NCBI GenBank assembly: GCA_965644295.1
Contig: CBFFRP010000398.1
Span: 50,649 to 114,648 of the forward strand
Length of the DNA: 64,000 bases
DNA from: Paraphysomonas bandaiensis
Lineage: Eukaryota; Chrysophyceae
Direction: 5' to 3'
Shown: piece after piece, positions 48,152 to 58,514 of the stretch
How positions within the stretch are numbered: the stretch's first letter is position 1
How the letters are laid out: every line of letters begins with the position of its first letter
Made by a program: the position numbers and the translations under genes
Notes under the pieces: generated by a model
Databases searched by the model: none
Told to the model about the DNA's origin: nothing
Seen by the model: only the letters and a program-made list of their open reading frames with translations

Positions 48152-49032
48152 TGTGATACCAGCGTCTCTGACCCTGGCTCAACTAAACCAATAACGAGTT
48201 CAATATCTCTGACGCGCTGCTCATCAGCACTCGATATTGACTGTTGTTCTTCAATAATCATTGCTCTGATCCTTCTCAGAGCTAAATGAAACAGACTAGA
48301 GTCATGAACCTCCATTTTAGGTTCTCTCTCCATGGTACTAATAGATAACTAACAATGAATATGACTACAACTACAATACTATCTACAAGCAACTTCCAGA
48401 GTACAGAAATTGCATCTTATTATCAACAATCAATATATACATATGATTCCCAGGCCAGAGGAAGGCCTCCAGGAATGACCTTCATCCATATACATCACTA
48501 ATAGCTCAGCCTGATCACAACTGATTCATCATCAATGCATAAGGGAAGATACATTCAGTATTCTCATTGTAGTTGAAGCCTTGTATACGTGCTTCCAAGT
48601 ACAGTTCAATAAACAATAAGTACCTAATGAAATACATACTGTAAGTACAACTGTATTACTGGATAATCTGGCAATACACGTCTATCAGCATGGATATCAA
48701 ACCCGGAATTCTCCAGTAAACTTCTCCAGCCTTAAGCATTAATATATATATATAATAAGAACATATATATATAAATCATCAATCATAATATCTTCATCAT
48801 TGAACTTCATTATTGGTAATCCTGTCTTTCTTTGTCTTTTGAATGATTATGTAAATATCAATGATAAGCATGAATTGTCATATAGTCATAATATATCATA
48901 TATATCCTACTGTGAAATATGGCAATAATAATAATAATCAACCTATGTTACACATATAGTATGTACAAAGTTAAGCATATACAATAGAGAGCTCATGTAG
49001 CATAAAATAACCAGATATGGCTGGTTATTACA
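48152..49032 (-). repeat. LTR (right; 5' LTR of the element)
   Basis: 881-bp long terminal repeat, matching the left LTR along its whole length apart from scattered substitutions and small indels. Its minus-strand frame MEREPKMEVHD... runs past the LTR edge into the internal region as far as 48070. Confidence 0.9.
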
Positions 49033-49036
49033 ACTG

Positions 49037-49370
49037 CCTCACCTATCTTTGCTCATACATTAGAATATATATCACTGAGTTTAGCCTTATTGTACAATTA
49101 CCTTATAGCTTATAGAGATCAGCCTCTAACAAGGGCACGTTAAGACATTACTTTGTATTCTGTCCTAAATATTACATAAAGAACATATATATACTGCACA
49201 CCATCATGAAAATGGCATAGTCCTTAGAAATCTGAGTTTAATACCTGGTGTGAAATCTTAACATTCACAAAACGGGTTTGACAATGCTACTCAACAGTAC
49301 CACCATCTAAATAACACAACTAAACTAAAGTCTGAAATAAAATATCCCTATAAAACTGTTAGTAGATATG
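49037..49370. other. Right spacer between LTR element and inverted arm
   Basis: AT-rich, no gene seen. It shows no match to the spacer on the left side of the element, so the inverted arms stop at 46162 and 49371. Confidence 0.4.
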
Positions 49371-50332
49371 CTAGAGATTAGACACTAAACCAAGAACACT
49401 GACTACTCCAGTACTCAAGATGATGAGCCTTTTCACATCTCCAGTACGGAGACTGTCCTAACAACAACACCAGACCGCTGCTTCAAAACTAGTTTAACTA
49501 ATTCATTATGACATTATAGTATGCATATTAGCTATTGTCCACAGAGTGACCATCTTGGACACCACGAAATGGACAGGACTTTCAGTGGTAAGATTGACAA
49601 TATTACAAAAAAAACATTAAATTAACTTATAACAACTGATAATAAATAATTCGAATAATACATAGCGTGAAGAAGTTTCTGTGATCTCGCTCGATAAATA
49701 TTGTGAGTAGTAAGAGATACTGTGATGGATAGCTTTCACTTGGATTACTGATTGTTCGCAGGGTTTTCTTTAGCTGTCTTCCAGTGTCCCGCAGCAGCTT
49801 TGAAGGCCTCCTTATGATCAAAACCAGGATTGGCTTTCTTGACCTTCGCGATCCTGAATCAAAAGTGAGACAGATACTTAACAACAATACTTGAACACGT
49901 ACTCCGCCTTCATGAATATGTTGTACGCAGAAGGAGCCCTCTTGGATTTGGGCTCTGATGTAGCCTTAGCTGAGCTTCTTTTAGCTTTAGTTTGGTTGGC
50001 CATTTTCTTGACTGAAAAGACGGATATGAGGATATGATACTGACAGGGAATGTATGTATGTATGTATGTATGTATGTTTGTGTATGTGTATAAGAATCTC
50101 CATACTGCTGCTGTCCATACTGTTCCATAGTATAGTGAAGTACACACTCCTGTGCTGTGTGTAGTGTACGTATCTTCCCCCATAACATGTGTGGGAAAAC
50201 AACTGACGAAGAATGAAAGGGAAGAGTATCTTGAGCGGTCGTTCCAAACTTCATAGAAAATCTTCTGGAGGTGTGTCCTTTTCAGTGCCCTCAATATCAA
50301 CTGAGAGGCGGTTTGTCCCAACAGAGCTTCTC
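49371..50332 (-). repeat. Right arm of large inverted duplication
   Basis: Inverted copy of 45193-46162. It contains the second HMG-like gene, the TATG run near 50050-50077, and the flank back to CTAGAGATTAGAC. A 15-bp segment near the CTCATCATCTTGAG word of the left arm is missing here, and there are scattered substitutions. Confidence 0.95.
49745..50003 (-). CDS. Small HMG-box/YABBY-like protein, copy 2
   Basis: Two exons (49903-50003, 49745-49853) encode the same 69 residues as the copy at 45522-45780, in the opposite direction. Start, splice sites, 49-nt intron and TAA are all preserved, so both copies look functional. Confidence 0.8.
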
Positions 50333-51341
50333 TGATGTAGACTCCTGCTGATGCTGTGGAGGTTAGATGGCTGCACTCTATACATGTATATTATAGCTAT
50401 ATGTGTGCTTTGCCGTCATCTTTTCTGCTATGATGTGGTTTGTACTGTGGGGTATACCTTCTAGATGTTAGTATTTCCTCAAAGAGTAGTGAGAATTAAG
50501 AGAATTATGAGTTCAGGGCATCACGATAGATTGACTCATACGCGGACCCTTCCTGACTTTAGAGGCGTGATTGAACGGAGTTATCCGAATGGAAACCTGA
50601 ACAAACACCCCTGATGAATACCTTAATCGATTTAATGATGAAAATCAGCTGCTATTTCTTGTGTTTCGAAGAACATGAAAATCTGTGGAACAGAAACACA
50701 GAACGTGAGTTCGAAATAGACCCTCTATATGATGACAACAGGTTCAATGAAGGAGTTTTGTCATTGCGTACTTAAAACGTGTGTGTGACATGAAGCTATG
50801 CTAAGTTTTATACGAAGTATTTGGACCCTTCCTTTGGAAACAATCATCAACTCATATTGGCTTAGACCTGTTTTATGTAGAAATAACACTGAGATTAGCA
50901 AATGAGATCGCGGATTGTGGTGGATGACTATGTAGAATGGTAAAATATGAGCGTTGTATGTGCTTCTGGCCTAATGTACCCGCGTACCCTGTATATTACG
51001 GCTACTCTATTGGAACGACGGTATCCAATCTCAATGGAAGACATTATCTTATCTTACACACGCTGACAACTGATTATTAATCAAGCTAACAATTTTAGAT
51101 TTTTTTCTGATCCTCTATGTGTACGTCCTTTCTATATTAAGTTATGGAAAGTCGGACAGTATACGCTGCACATAGTTTTGATAATATTATCACTTCAAAC
51201 TACCCAAAACGCAAAAAGTACATTTCAGCTTTATAATTATCATTTCATAATCTAGCTCATGCAAGCTAATAAACACAAAATATTCTACTGACAAAATATG
51301 GAAGTGAATCTCTAAACTATTTATAGTACATAATACTTAAC
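50333..51341. other. 1-kb spacer
   Basis: AT-rich sequence between the inverted arm and the 3' end of the VDAC gene. I find no open frame with coding character and no terminal repeats. Confidence 0.45.
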
Positions 51342-52653
51342 TCACTCAAACTCCATTCCAAGCCCAAACTTGTGCCCCTCATGCCCTGTTTCTTTGGCAT
51401 CCACCTAATAGAAAGGAAAAGTGAAATCACAATTGTGTTTAAAAACTATAATCCAGCGTATATAAAGTACTTGGTAGGTTTGTCAGTCAGACTACGGATA
51501 CACTTCAGAATTCCAAGTACCTACCTCAGCACACACAATCAGATGAAGATAATCTGACACTTTTTGTCTGAGGGATGCCGCAAAGACAGCATCGGAGTTC
51601 ATCTTACCCTTAACAACTGTCTGCTCATCCGGCCTGACAATACCGATCACTTGTAAACTATATTATGCATACATGCGTGCAATATATACCACACAGAGTG
51701 AGCATACGTAGGCAGCACTGTAAGAAAATTTAGCAAAACTCACATCCATCGTGATCCCACCGCAAGACTTTGGTAATTGCTTTTAATCCTGTATTCAACA
51801 AGTCCTCCAACGTCCAGACTGTCCGACACGTGGTGGACATAGGCAAGGCGCACATTGCTCATGAGATCCGTGGTGCGGAGAGATGCCGTCCAATCTGGAC
51901 CGTCGTAAGAGGCTCCTATACTAGCATCCATAAGCTCTGGCCGCTGTTCACGATCCTCGAAATGGGTATCTAGAAAGACATCTCCGCCAAATTTAAATTT
52001 CTCGTATTCACCCAGGATACTGGAGCTTACGATAGGCCCATTTACGATATCGACGTCACCCTGAACACTAACATAATCAGACAAAAAGTCCAGTCCTAGC
52101 TTGCCGTAAGATCGTAAAGGCTTTCCAGGTTCTGTGTGTGCATGAAAGTGACAGTGAAAATCGACTTTAATATATAACACCTTGTCGTCCATCTTCAATA
52201 GAAGAGGTGAATTTCAGACCTTCTGCAACCTTCAGGGATGCTTCAGCAAGTACTCTTCCATCAGTCTACAAAACCACTATAACGACACATCACTATATAT
52301 GCTAACTTCTCACTTTCACACGAAAATTTTCTAATGTGAATCCTAAGGGATTATCCCATCTAGCTGAAAAGCTACCGACAGTACCTGTCGGTGAAATAAC
52401 CCCAGCAGCACTCCTAATAACAACATGACTAATCATAAGATACTCATTGTTCGAAACTAACCATTCAATTCCAGATGCATTAGTTGTCTTCAGATCAACT
52501 TTTTTAGTATAAAAGTAATCGTCCTCAAGCAGCCCTGTGATACTATTACACAGACACAGACAGATACATACAGATACATGTATGCATATATATATATATA
52601 CGGGGTCACGTACCGTTAATCTTGTACTCCAAATTCTTGTAATAGAGTGACAT
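51342..52653 (-). CDS. VDAC: VDAC-type mitochondrial outer-membrane porin
   Basis: Six exons (52614-52653, 52314-52534, 52181-52265, 51744-52131, 51525-51657, 51342-51404) give 309 residues. VDAC is the beta-barrel channel through which metabolites cross the outer mitochondrial membrane. Support: a short start MSLYYKNLEYKINGLLEDDY leading into alternating beta-strand sequence; the LAEASLKVAEGLKFTSSIED block followed by GKPLRSYGKLGLDF; strands with GDVDIVNGPIV and EYEKFKFGGDVFLD; and the C-terminal HEGHKFGLGMEFE strand, which matches the typical VDAC C-terminus. Overall length suits a 19-strand barrel. Introns reach 120 nt. It is divergent from the ion-channel gene. Confidence 0.85.
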
Positions 52654-53281
52654 GGTGATGTATAGGTGCGGTTATGTATGGGTGTGGATATAAAGCAAGG
52701 TAATAGATACTGGACAGTGTCGAACATACACAGCTGTCTGACTGCTCGTAATTAAACAAGAACCAACTCACACATGCATGTATATATACACAGTACAGGG
52801 GGTGACATATAGGCATATGTACAGGAGGATATATACACAGGTACAGCGGTACAGCAGAGTACTGCTGTATATACGTACTGCTGGACGTGTCCTATGCATA
52901 CCTGTGTAGGATCGATAGTCCAGAGGTACATATACTGTGGTCATGACACACATACAGGAGTGGATAAGTATGTACCGATGTACATGTCAATAAGTACATA
53001 TCTAGTAGTATGGTGTACTTATGGGTCCAATCTCCCATATACATACACATATAACGACACATAGTCATACGTCAGTGACACTCTCATCAACTTAAACTCC
53101 CATCATTCATAACAGACATCATATCAACCAACAAAAACACTCTCAGACGGTTCGCTGTATCACCATACATGGGAGGGAAACACAGCTGCTTGTAGTAATA
53201 GTAATCCCATGAGATAAACAGAGTTATTGTGATGTCCTGAATATAGACGCTTACTCCCAATAAACACGGACTGAGAGGACA
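52654..53281. promoter_or_regulatory. Bidirectional upstream region of VDAC and channel genes
   Basis: This spacer separates divergent start codons. Between 52850 and 52885 it holds TACAGCAGAG directly abutting TACTGCTGTA, then TACTGCTGGA at 52876, within a GTAC/TATA-rich stretch. The same motif class recurs upstream of other genes in the window. Confidence 0.4.
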
Positions 53282-56200
53282 ATGCCGGTTGTTAAACACC
53301 GTCCAAACTTCTCTGAATTGATAACTAAAGCTGCTAGCCAGCGGACTCGACAGAGATCAAAGCAGATGAAGTATATGGCAGTGGTGAGAGCCTCTGTAGC
53401 GATATCGGCCGGAGCTCACAGTCATGACGAGAAAAGGAAGTTAACTGTTCTCATGCACTCTCCTAAAGTAACCAAGGCTATGCTACTTTCAGTCAATGTA
53501 CAAAAGTTTTTGGATTCAAATGTAGTACAATGCATTCGAGCGGTAGTTGTGATTGCTGCCTTTGTTACACTTTCCTTAACAGCTAAAGCGGCCGGTGACA
53601 TCTCTGACCAGCACTATAGTATTATGGAACTTGTTAACATAGTTATTGATGTGTACTTTATCATTGAAGGGACGCTGAAGGTGATCTCCACCTTCTATAG
53701 AGTAGTAATGAAGAAAGATCAGCTGGAAAAGTCGAATATAGTCGAATTATTCACCTACTCTGGTGTGTTGGAGATTGTAATTGCGTCATGCAGCCTTGGC
53801 TTTCAAAATTTCAAAATCAAGTCGTGGTGTAGACTTTGTCGAATTCTTCTCATATCAGCTATATTTTTGAAGCATATGCCTAACATAGACGTTCTGATGG
53901 TAGTATTAATACTTTTGCCTTGCTGTCTGGTTGTGTTCATTATGTATATGTAGAGTGGGATCAGTCTTGGGGTGCACTCGCTAATATCCACGTGGCTACT
54001 CCTGACACTTGTTTTTTTTATATATGCCGCATGTGCAGTAAAATTTTTTGGAAGAAATGACCCGTTTCACTTTGGAACCATGGCCATGAGCATGTGGACA
54101 TTTTTTGAAATGGCAACACTTGATGTAAGTGTATGATTGATGTCTTTACCATGGAAACTACTCTATATATTTGCCAATATAATGCTGCTGTGTGGACTAG
54201 AACTGGGAGAAGGTGATGTATATCAATATGTATGGATGCATAGAGTCGCCATTCTACTACTACACACAAACGGAGATAAACGGAACTGTGTATGAGGGAC
54301 TGCCTCGAAGTGTTTTCATGTATGGAAATATGTTTTTGCCAGTTTGCGAGCAGTCAGTAGGACGTCCGTTACTTGCTTCCTTTATGTTCATTACCTTCAC
54401 ACTGGTATGCGGGTTTATCTTAGTGTCTCTAACTGTAGCAGCGGTCACTTCTGGAATAAATGACCGCATTGCCGAAATACAGTCCGAAGAACACGATCGC
54501 GTGGATGAAATTGATGCTGTGGTAGCTGAGGAGGAAGGGGGACAAGAAGAAGTAGCCACCGTGGATAGTATGGATCCTGAATTAGTGATCGTGATGCTAA
54601 AACGGATGTGGTTGAAGCAAAGGGCAAAAGAGCAGCGTATAGATCGCCCACGACGATTCAGTAATCACAAAGTGATGACTAATGCGACTGGGACAGCACG
54701 AATCCACCCAGAAGAATATGTAACTCAATCATATGTATTGGGGTGTTTGGATTGCATTCAGGATATATTCTATGATTGTATTTGTGGATGCGATATCATT
54801 GACCAGAGCTTGTTAATGAGAAACATGACTGGACATGTCATATACAAGATGTTAATTGCGGGCTTGATTCTATTTTCTGCTCTGTTTGAGATATGGATCA
54901 TTCAGGAAGACGCAGATTCGGAGTCGCTTGGAATATTCTCTGTGCAGTTAGGCTTGCAACTGTTTTTCATTTTAGACCTAGCGTGTAAATGTTTGGCACA
55001 CTACCCTGAATATGTCACTTTTTTCAAGGACAATTGGAACTCATTTGACCTTGTACTAGTTCTACTTACGTGCGTTCCATTTATTGCCTACGGAACGAGT
55101 GAAGGGGAGCTATTTAGTAAGTTTACTGGGGCACTGAGTGCTTTATATGACATATTTAATGGCGTGATGTTAGGTTTACTTAGGGTTCTCCGTATCCTCC
55201 GTGTGCTACGGATATTGACATGGATCGAGAACCTGAGTGTGATGATCCGAGCTATTACCGGATCTGTTAGAGCCCTTGTATATTTGGTTATTCTAATGTG
55301 CATATTCTTTTATCACTTCGCAATTGCTGGGGTATTTCTGTTTGAAGACAATGACGTGTACCATTTTGGAACACTATGGAGAGCTTTCGTTTCACTCTTT
55401 CAGGTAAGTGCCGATAAACAAAGGCTTGTGGAATTAATTTGTGTTATTAGGTGGTAACCCTTGCGAATTGGTCTGATGTGGCACGTACAAACATGTATGG
55501 TGAGTTAATGATATTGCATGCGTGCAGGATTCATTGTATATACCACATACAGGATGTGATCTTTATGGCTATGACACTGGGAAGGAATCTTTCGACAAGT
55601 TGTGTAACGAGCCGTCTGGGCTTGGTTGGTTTGCAGCCTGGTATATTTCGTGTTGCCACTGTACTTGGTTATGACTCATGTAGTATTATTTGTTTTGTAG
55701 GTACTTCGTTGTGTTCATCATATTCGGGGTTATGGTCCTTGTATCGCTTTTTGTGGGCATCATAATAACCTCCATGGAGCTTCTTAAGGAAGGCATGAAA
55801 GAGGAAGATGCCATGTGGGCGAAAGTTCGAGAGCGACAGAAACGGTACAAACTAGACGATGCAGATATCGACAACATGTTGGAGGTGTTTGACACAGTAG
55901 ACAAGAATAGCGTTGCTCAATTAACGGTGAGTCGCTTCGTGCTACCTAATTGATCTCAGTTGTAAGTGCTGTTTAGTTGGGCGATATGAAACCGATTTTA
56001 CAAATGGTGATTCCTGACGACTTAGACCAAGTTAGCGTTTTTATGAAGGTGCCCATAGTATGAGCTCGTGGAAGTGTGCTGCTGACATAATTACAGGCTG
56101 ACACAAACTCAAGTGGACAGATTGATTTCTCAGAATTTCTTGATATTGTACATCGCATGGGCGAATATTTCCAAAATAATCCTGAAATTGTCAATAGTGC

Positions 56201-56456
56201 AATTGAAGAAGCAAGTTCTCGGAGAAAGCTTAGACAACGGCAATCGTTTGGCGCTGACAATGCGATACACATATTGAGACAGATATCCAACACAAAAGTT
56301 AAAGTCCTCAATATACAGACAAAGAAGGAAAAGGAGGGAAACAATGCCGCAAAAGCCGTCGAAGATTGCAATTGTGATGCATTCGCCAGCCATGATAAAG
56401 TGGAGGCTTTCTCTTGTGATGAGGAGAAGCGATTGGATAGAGAACAGAGGACTTGA
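53282..56456 (+). CDS. Two-domain voltage-gated-type cation channel with EF-hand
   Basis: Eight exons (53282-53899, 53954-54124, 54201-55403, 55451-55499, 55553-55640, 55701-55926, 55977-56048, 56097-56456) give 928 residues. Two six-helix ion-transport domains are visible. Domain I has a pore loop ending TLDNW (261-265); domain II has a canonical S4 near 585-605 (LRVLRILRVLRILTW) and a pore loop TLANW (667-671). Domain I S4 is weak (CRLCRILLISAIFLK). TxDxW resembles the filter of CatSper and Cav channels; in domain II the acidic residue is Ala. The C-terminus holds a degenerate EF-like loop (DTVDKNSVAQLT) and a canonical one at 811-822 (DTNSSGQIDFSE). An acidic linker joins the domains. Two-pore channels share the 2x6 layout but not this filter. 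Likely a Ca2+-regulated cation channel; selectivity is unknown. Confidence 0.88.
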
Positions 56457-57467
56457 CACTGTATGAGGCTTTTTACGATGACAACTAGATTGTGTGCCGC
56501 ATTGTTGTTTGCTCATGTATGTAAATTTATAGCACAGATCGTTTTCTATTTGTAAAAGCTGCTTTTGTTGTGAATAGTCAGTAATTTAACAGTAAATATG
56601 TCGTGAAAGATAAGTGGATCGGTTTCGTTATCGTCATATTCATTCGAAATTAATTGATATACTCATATAATAATAGTGTAAGACATTTCCAGATATTATA
56701 TAGATATAATCAATTGCCACGCAGATATCCCAAGTTGCCATTATGACACTTTTATTGTAATATATAACCGAACTCAAAATGATACTAAAAATATCACTCA
56801 ATAATTAATTTAAATTGTGATAGTAATTTTTCAGCATTATTTATTAAAACTTGTCGCAGTAGTAAACTTTACTATCACCACTCAATAACTTCTAAAAAGT
56901 CACAATCATTTAAACTTGTTACTTTTTAATTTAGCTAGAAATATATCATATATCACGTGAATACCACCATAATAATACTGTACAGGTTACAACATAGACA
57001 TCCGTTACATCCGTATGTACGGATAATAGTACTAATATATCCTAACCCTATATAGTATCTGGCCTTGTTGATACTCATATCTTCTTATCTGATCATCACT
57101 ACCATCTACGTCTCATATCATACTACAAACTACAATAGTAGAGTGAATGTCGCTTTATCAGCAATAGGCTGTTAAGACTCAGACTCAGTGCTTAACTCCA
57201 ATATCCTACTATTGAACGCTTCTAAAGCTGCTTGTGCGTCACCGCAAACACCAAGGTGCAACTACTTTCACTCTATCACTCTAAGCAAATGCGGTGAACA
57301 CGCAGAATATTGATATACCTGACATCTGCTGACTTCAGGATTTTTGAGTCCTTATGGTGAACAGCCCGGATGCTTGAATTCAGCAGAGGCAGCCCAATAC
57401 CCTGGGTGCCCCTTGAGGTGGGCCTATATTCCCGGATGCCTGTTTACTCGTCAGGGTCCAAGTGAGA
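56457..57467. other. AT-rich spacer leading into an old repeat
   Basis: The first ~850 bp are AT-rich without features. From about 57422 the sequence matches the dispersed repeat also found at 37590-37770. Confidence 0.4.
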
Positions 57468-57477
57468 CTTATTGTTG

Positions 57478-58138
57478 AAATATATTATTCTACTGAGTCA
57501 ATTTGGTAGAATTTCCTAGTCATACTATTTTCGGTGTAAAAACCTAGTCAAAGCAATAAATGACTCAACCTAGCCAATTATAGTATTAAACCTAGCCATG
57601 AATTGTACTCGCATATAGTTACGCATTACAGGCCTATAGCTACACATTACAGGCATATAGCTACGCATTACAGAAGCATGAGGTCATAGCAGGTGACGTA
57701 GAACCAATATGCAACATACATCAGGTCAAAACAAAGCTAAAGAGCGGTATACAGCATATAGCACCATATGCAGGACTCCATCGATCTCTCCAATGCTGAA
57801 GTAGGCTGGTAGACCATTATTTCTCTCAACACAATCTTCATGCGTGTCCTTCAGTTTCCTTTGAAAACATCGATGAAATCTTACTCTCTGGGGGTCTATC
57901 AGCATCACTTATTAAAGTATGAATTATAAGGCACAAGTATGACAACAACACGCTACAACCTCTTACACACCCCTCTACACACTGAATACCCACTTCCACC
58001 AACTCAACCTAGTCATTGTAATGATAAAAATCTAATTATTTAATGACTAGGTTTTTCTACCTTTTGACTAGTTTTTTACACCAATTTTGGTGTGACTAGG
58101 AAATTCCACTAAATTGACTAGGTCGAAAAATAGATCCC
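57478..58138. mobile_element. DNA transposon insertion with ~10-bp target duplication (Mutator-like?)
   Basis: The insertion is flanked by the direct repeat CTTATTGTTG (57468-57477 and 58139-58148). Its ends are imperfect inverted repeats of at least 60 bp, sharing AGTCAATTT, GGAATTTCCTAGTCA (AGAATTTCCTAGTCA at the left) and GGTGTAAAAA. A 9-11 bp duplication with long inverted repeats suggests a Mutator-like element. It has no transposase. It contains three tandem copies of a ~22-bp unit (57610-57673) and a 60-codon minus-strand frame (57726-57908) that might be a captured fragment. Confidence 0.8.
57610..57673 (+). repeat. Three tandem ~22-bp units
   Basis: The unit CATATAGCTACGCATTACAG occurs three times with small changes inside the transposon insertion. 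Confidence 0.85.
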
Positions 58139-58514
58139 CTTATTGTTGGTGTTCCTAGTATCACACAAGCATTTGGCTATGAGTTGGCAGAAAATTATAT
58201 GTTGACTATATATATGGCTCACGTTAGTTTCCCGGAGAAAAGGTGCAAGTCCGACTTTGTTGAAGGCAACCTACACTACTTCTTCCTTATTCATGTATCC
58301 ACTATGATTGTGAATATCTAATAAGTTGCAATGAAATATAAAAGGATTTCTTAACTGTACTTCATTGAGTATAGTGTGAGTTGAGAGCTACTTCCTTGTA
58401 CGGGACAATGTCAATTTCGGATGCCATTAGATATCTAGTTAAAATAAAGCTACTCGTGTACGGATGTGTTGTACAGCAACTGACAAACATTGGACCAATA
58501 GTTAAAAATCTTTT

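Larger units (their letters stand above)
46615..49032 (-). mobile_element. Defective LTR retrotransposon, 2418 bp
   Basis: Two near-identical direct repeats (46615-47487 and 48152-49032) begin TGTGATACC and end GGTTATTACA, so they have TG..CA termini. They enclose 664 bp and are flanked by ACTG at 46611-46614 and 49033-49036. On the minus strand a purine tract (CTGGAGGGGGTAG) directly precedes the LTR at 47488, as a plus-strand primer would, so the element reads right to left. The internal region is far too short for gag-pol and holds only a ~70-codon coding fragment. No primer-binding site is obvious just inside the right LTR. The LTRs differ by a few substitutions and small indels, implying a moderately recent insertion. 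Confidence 0.88.
57422..58250 (+). repeat. Dispersed repeat, second copy, split by a transposon
   Basis: The outer parts (57422-57477 and 58139-58250) match the repeat at 37590-37770 in inverted orientation. Between them lies a 661-bp insertion that the other copy lacks. Confidence 0.75.

Noticed and set aside
46615-49032. Plain tandem duplication instead of an LTR element
   Set aside because: TG..CA ends, a purine tract directly at the internal edge and a matching ACTG flank fit an LTR retrotransposon better.
53282-56456. Calling the channel a two-pore channel (TPC)
   Set aside because: The 2x6 helix layout fits, but TxDxW-like pore loops and the C-terminal EF-hand do not match TPC filters; I left the family open.
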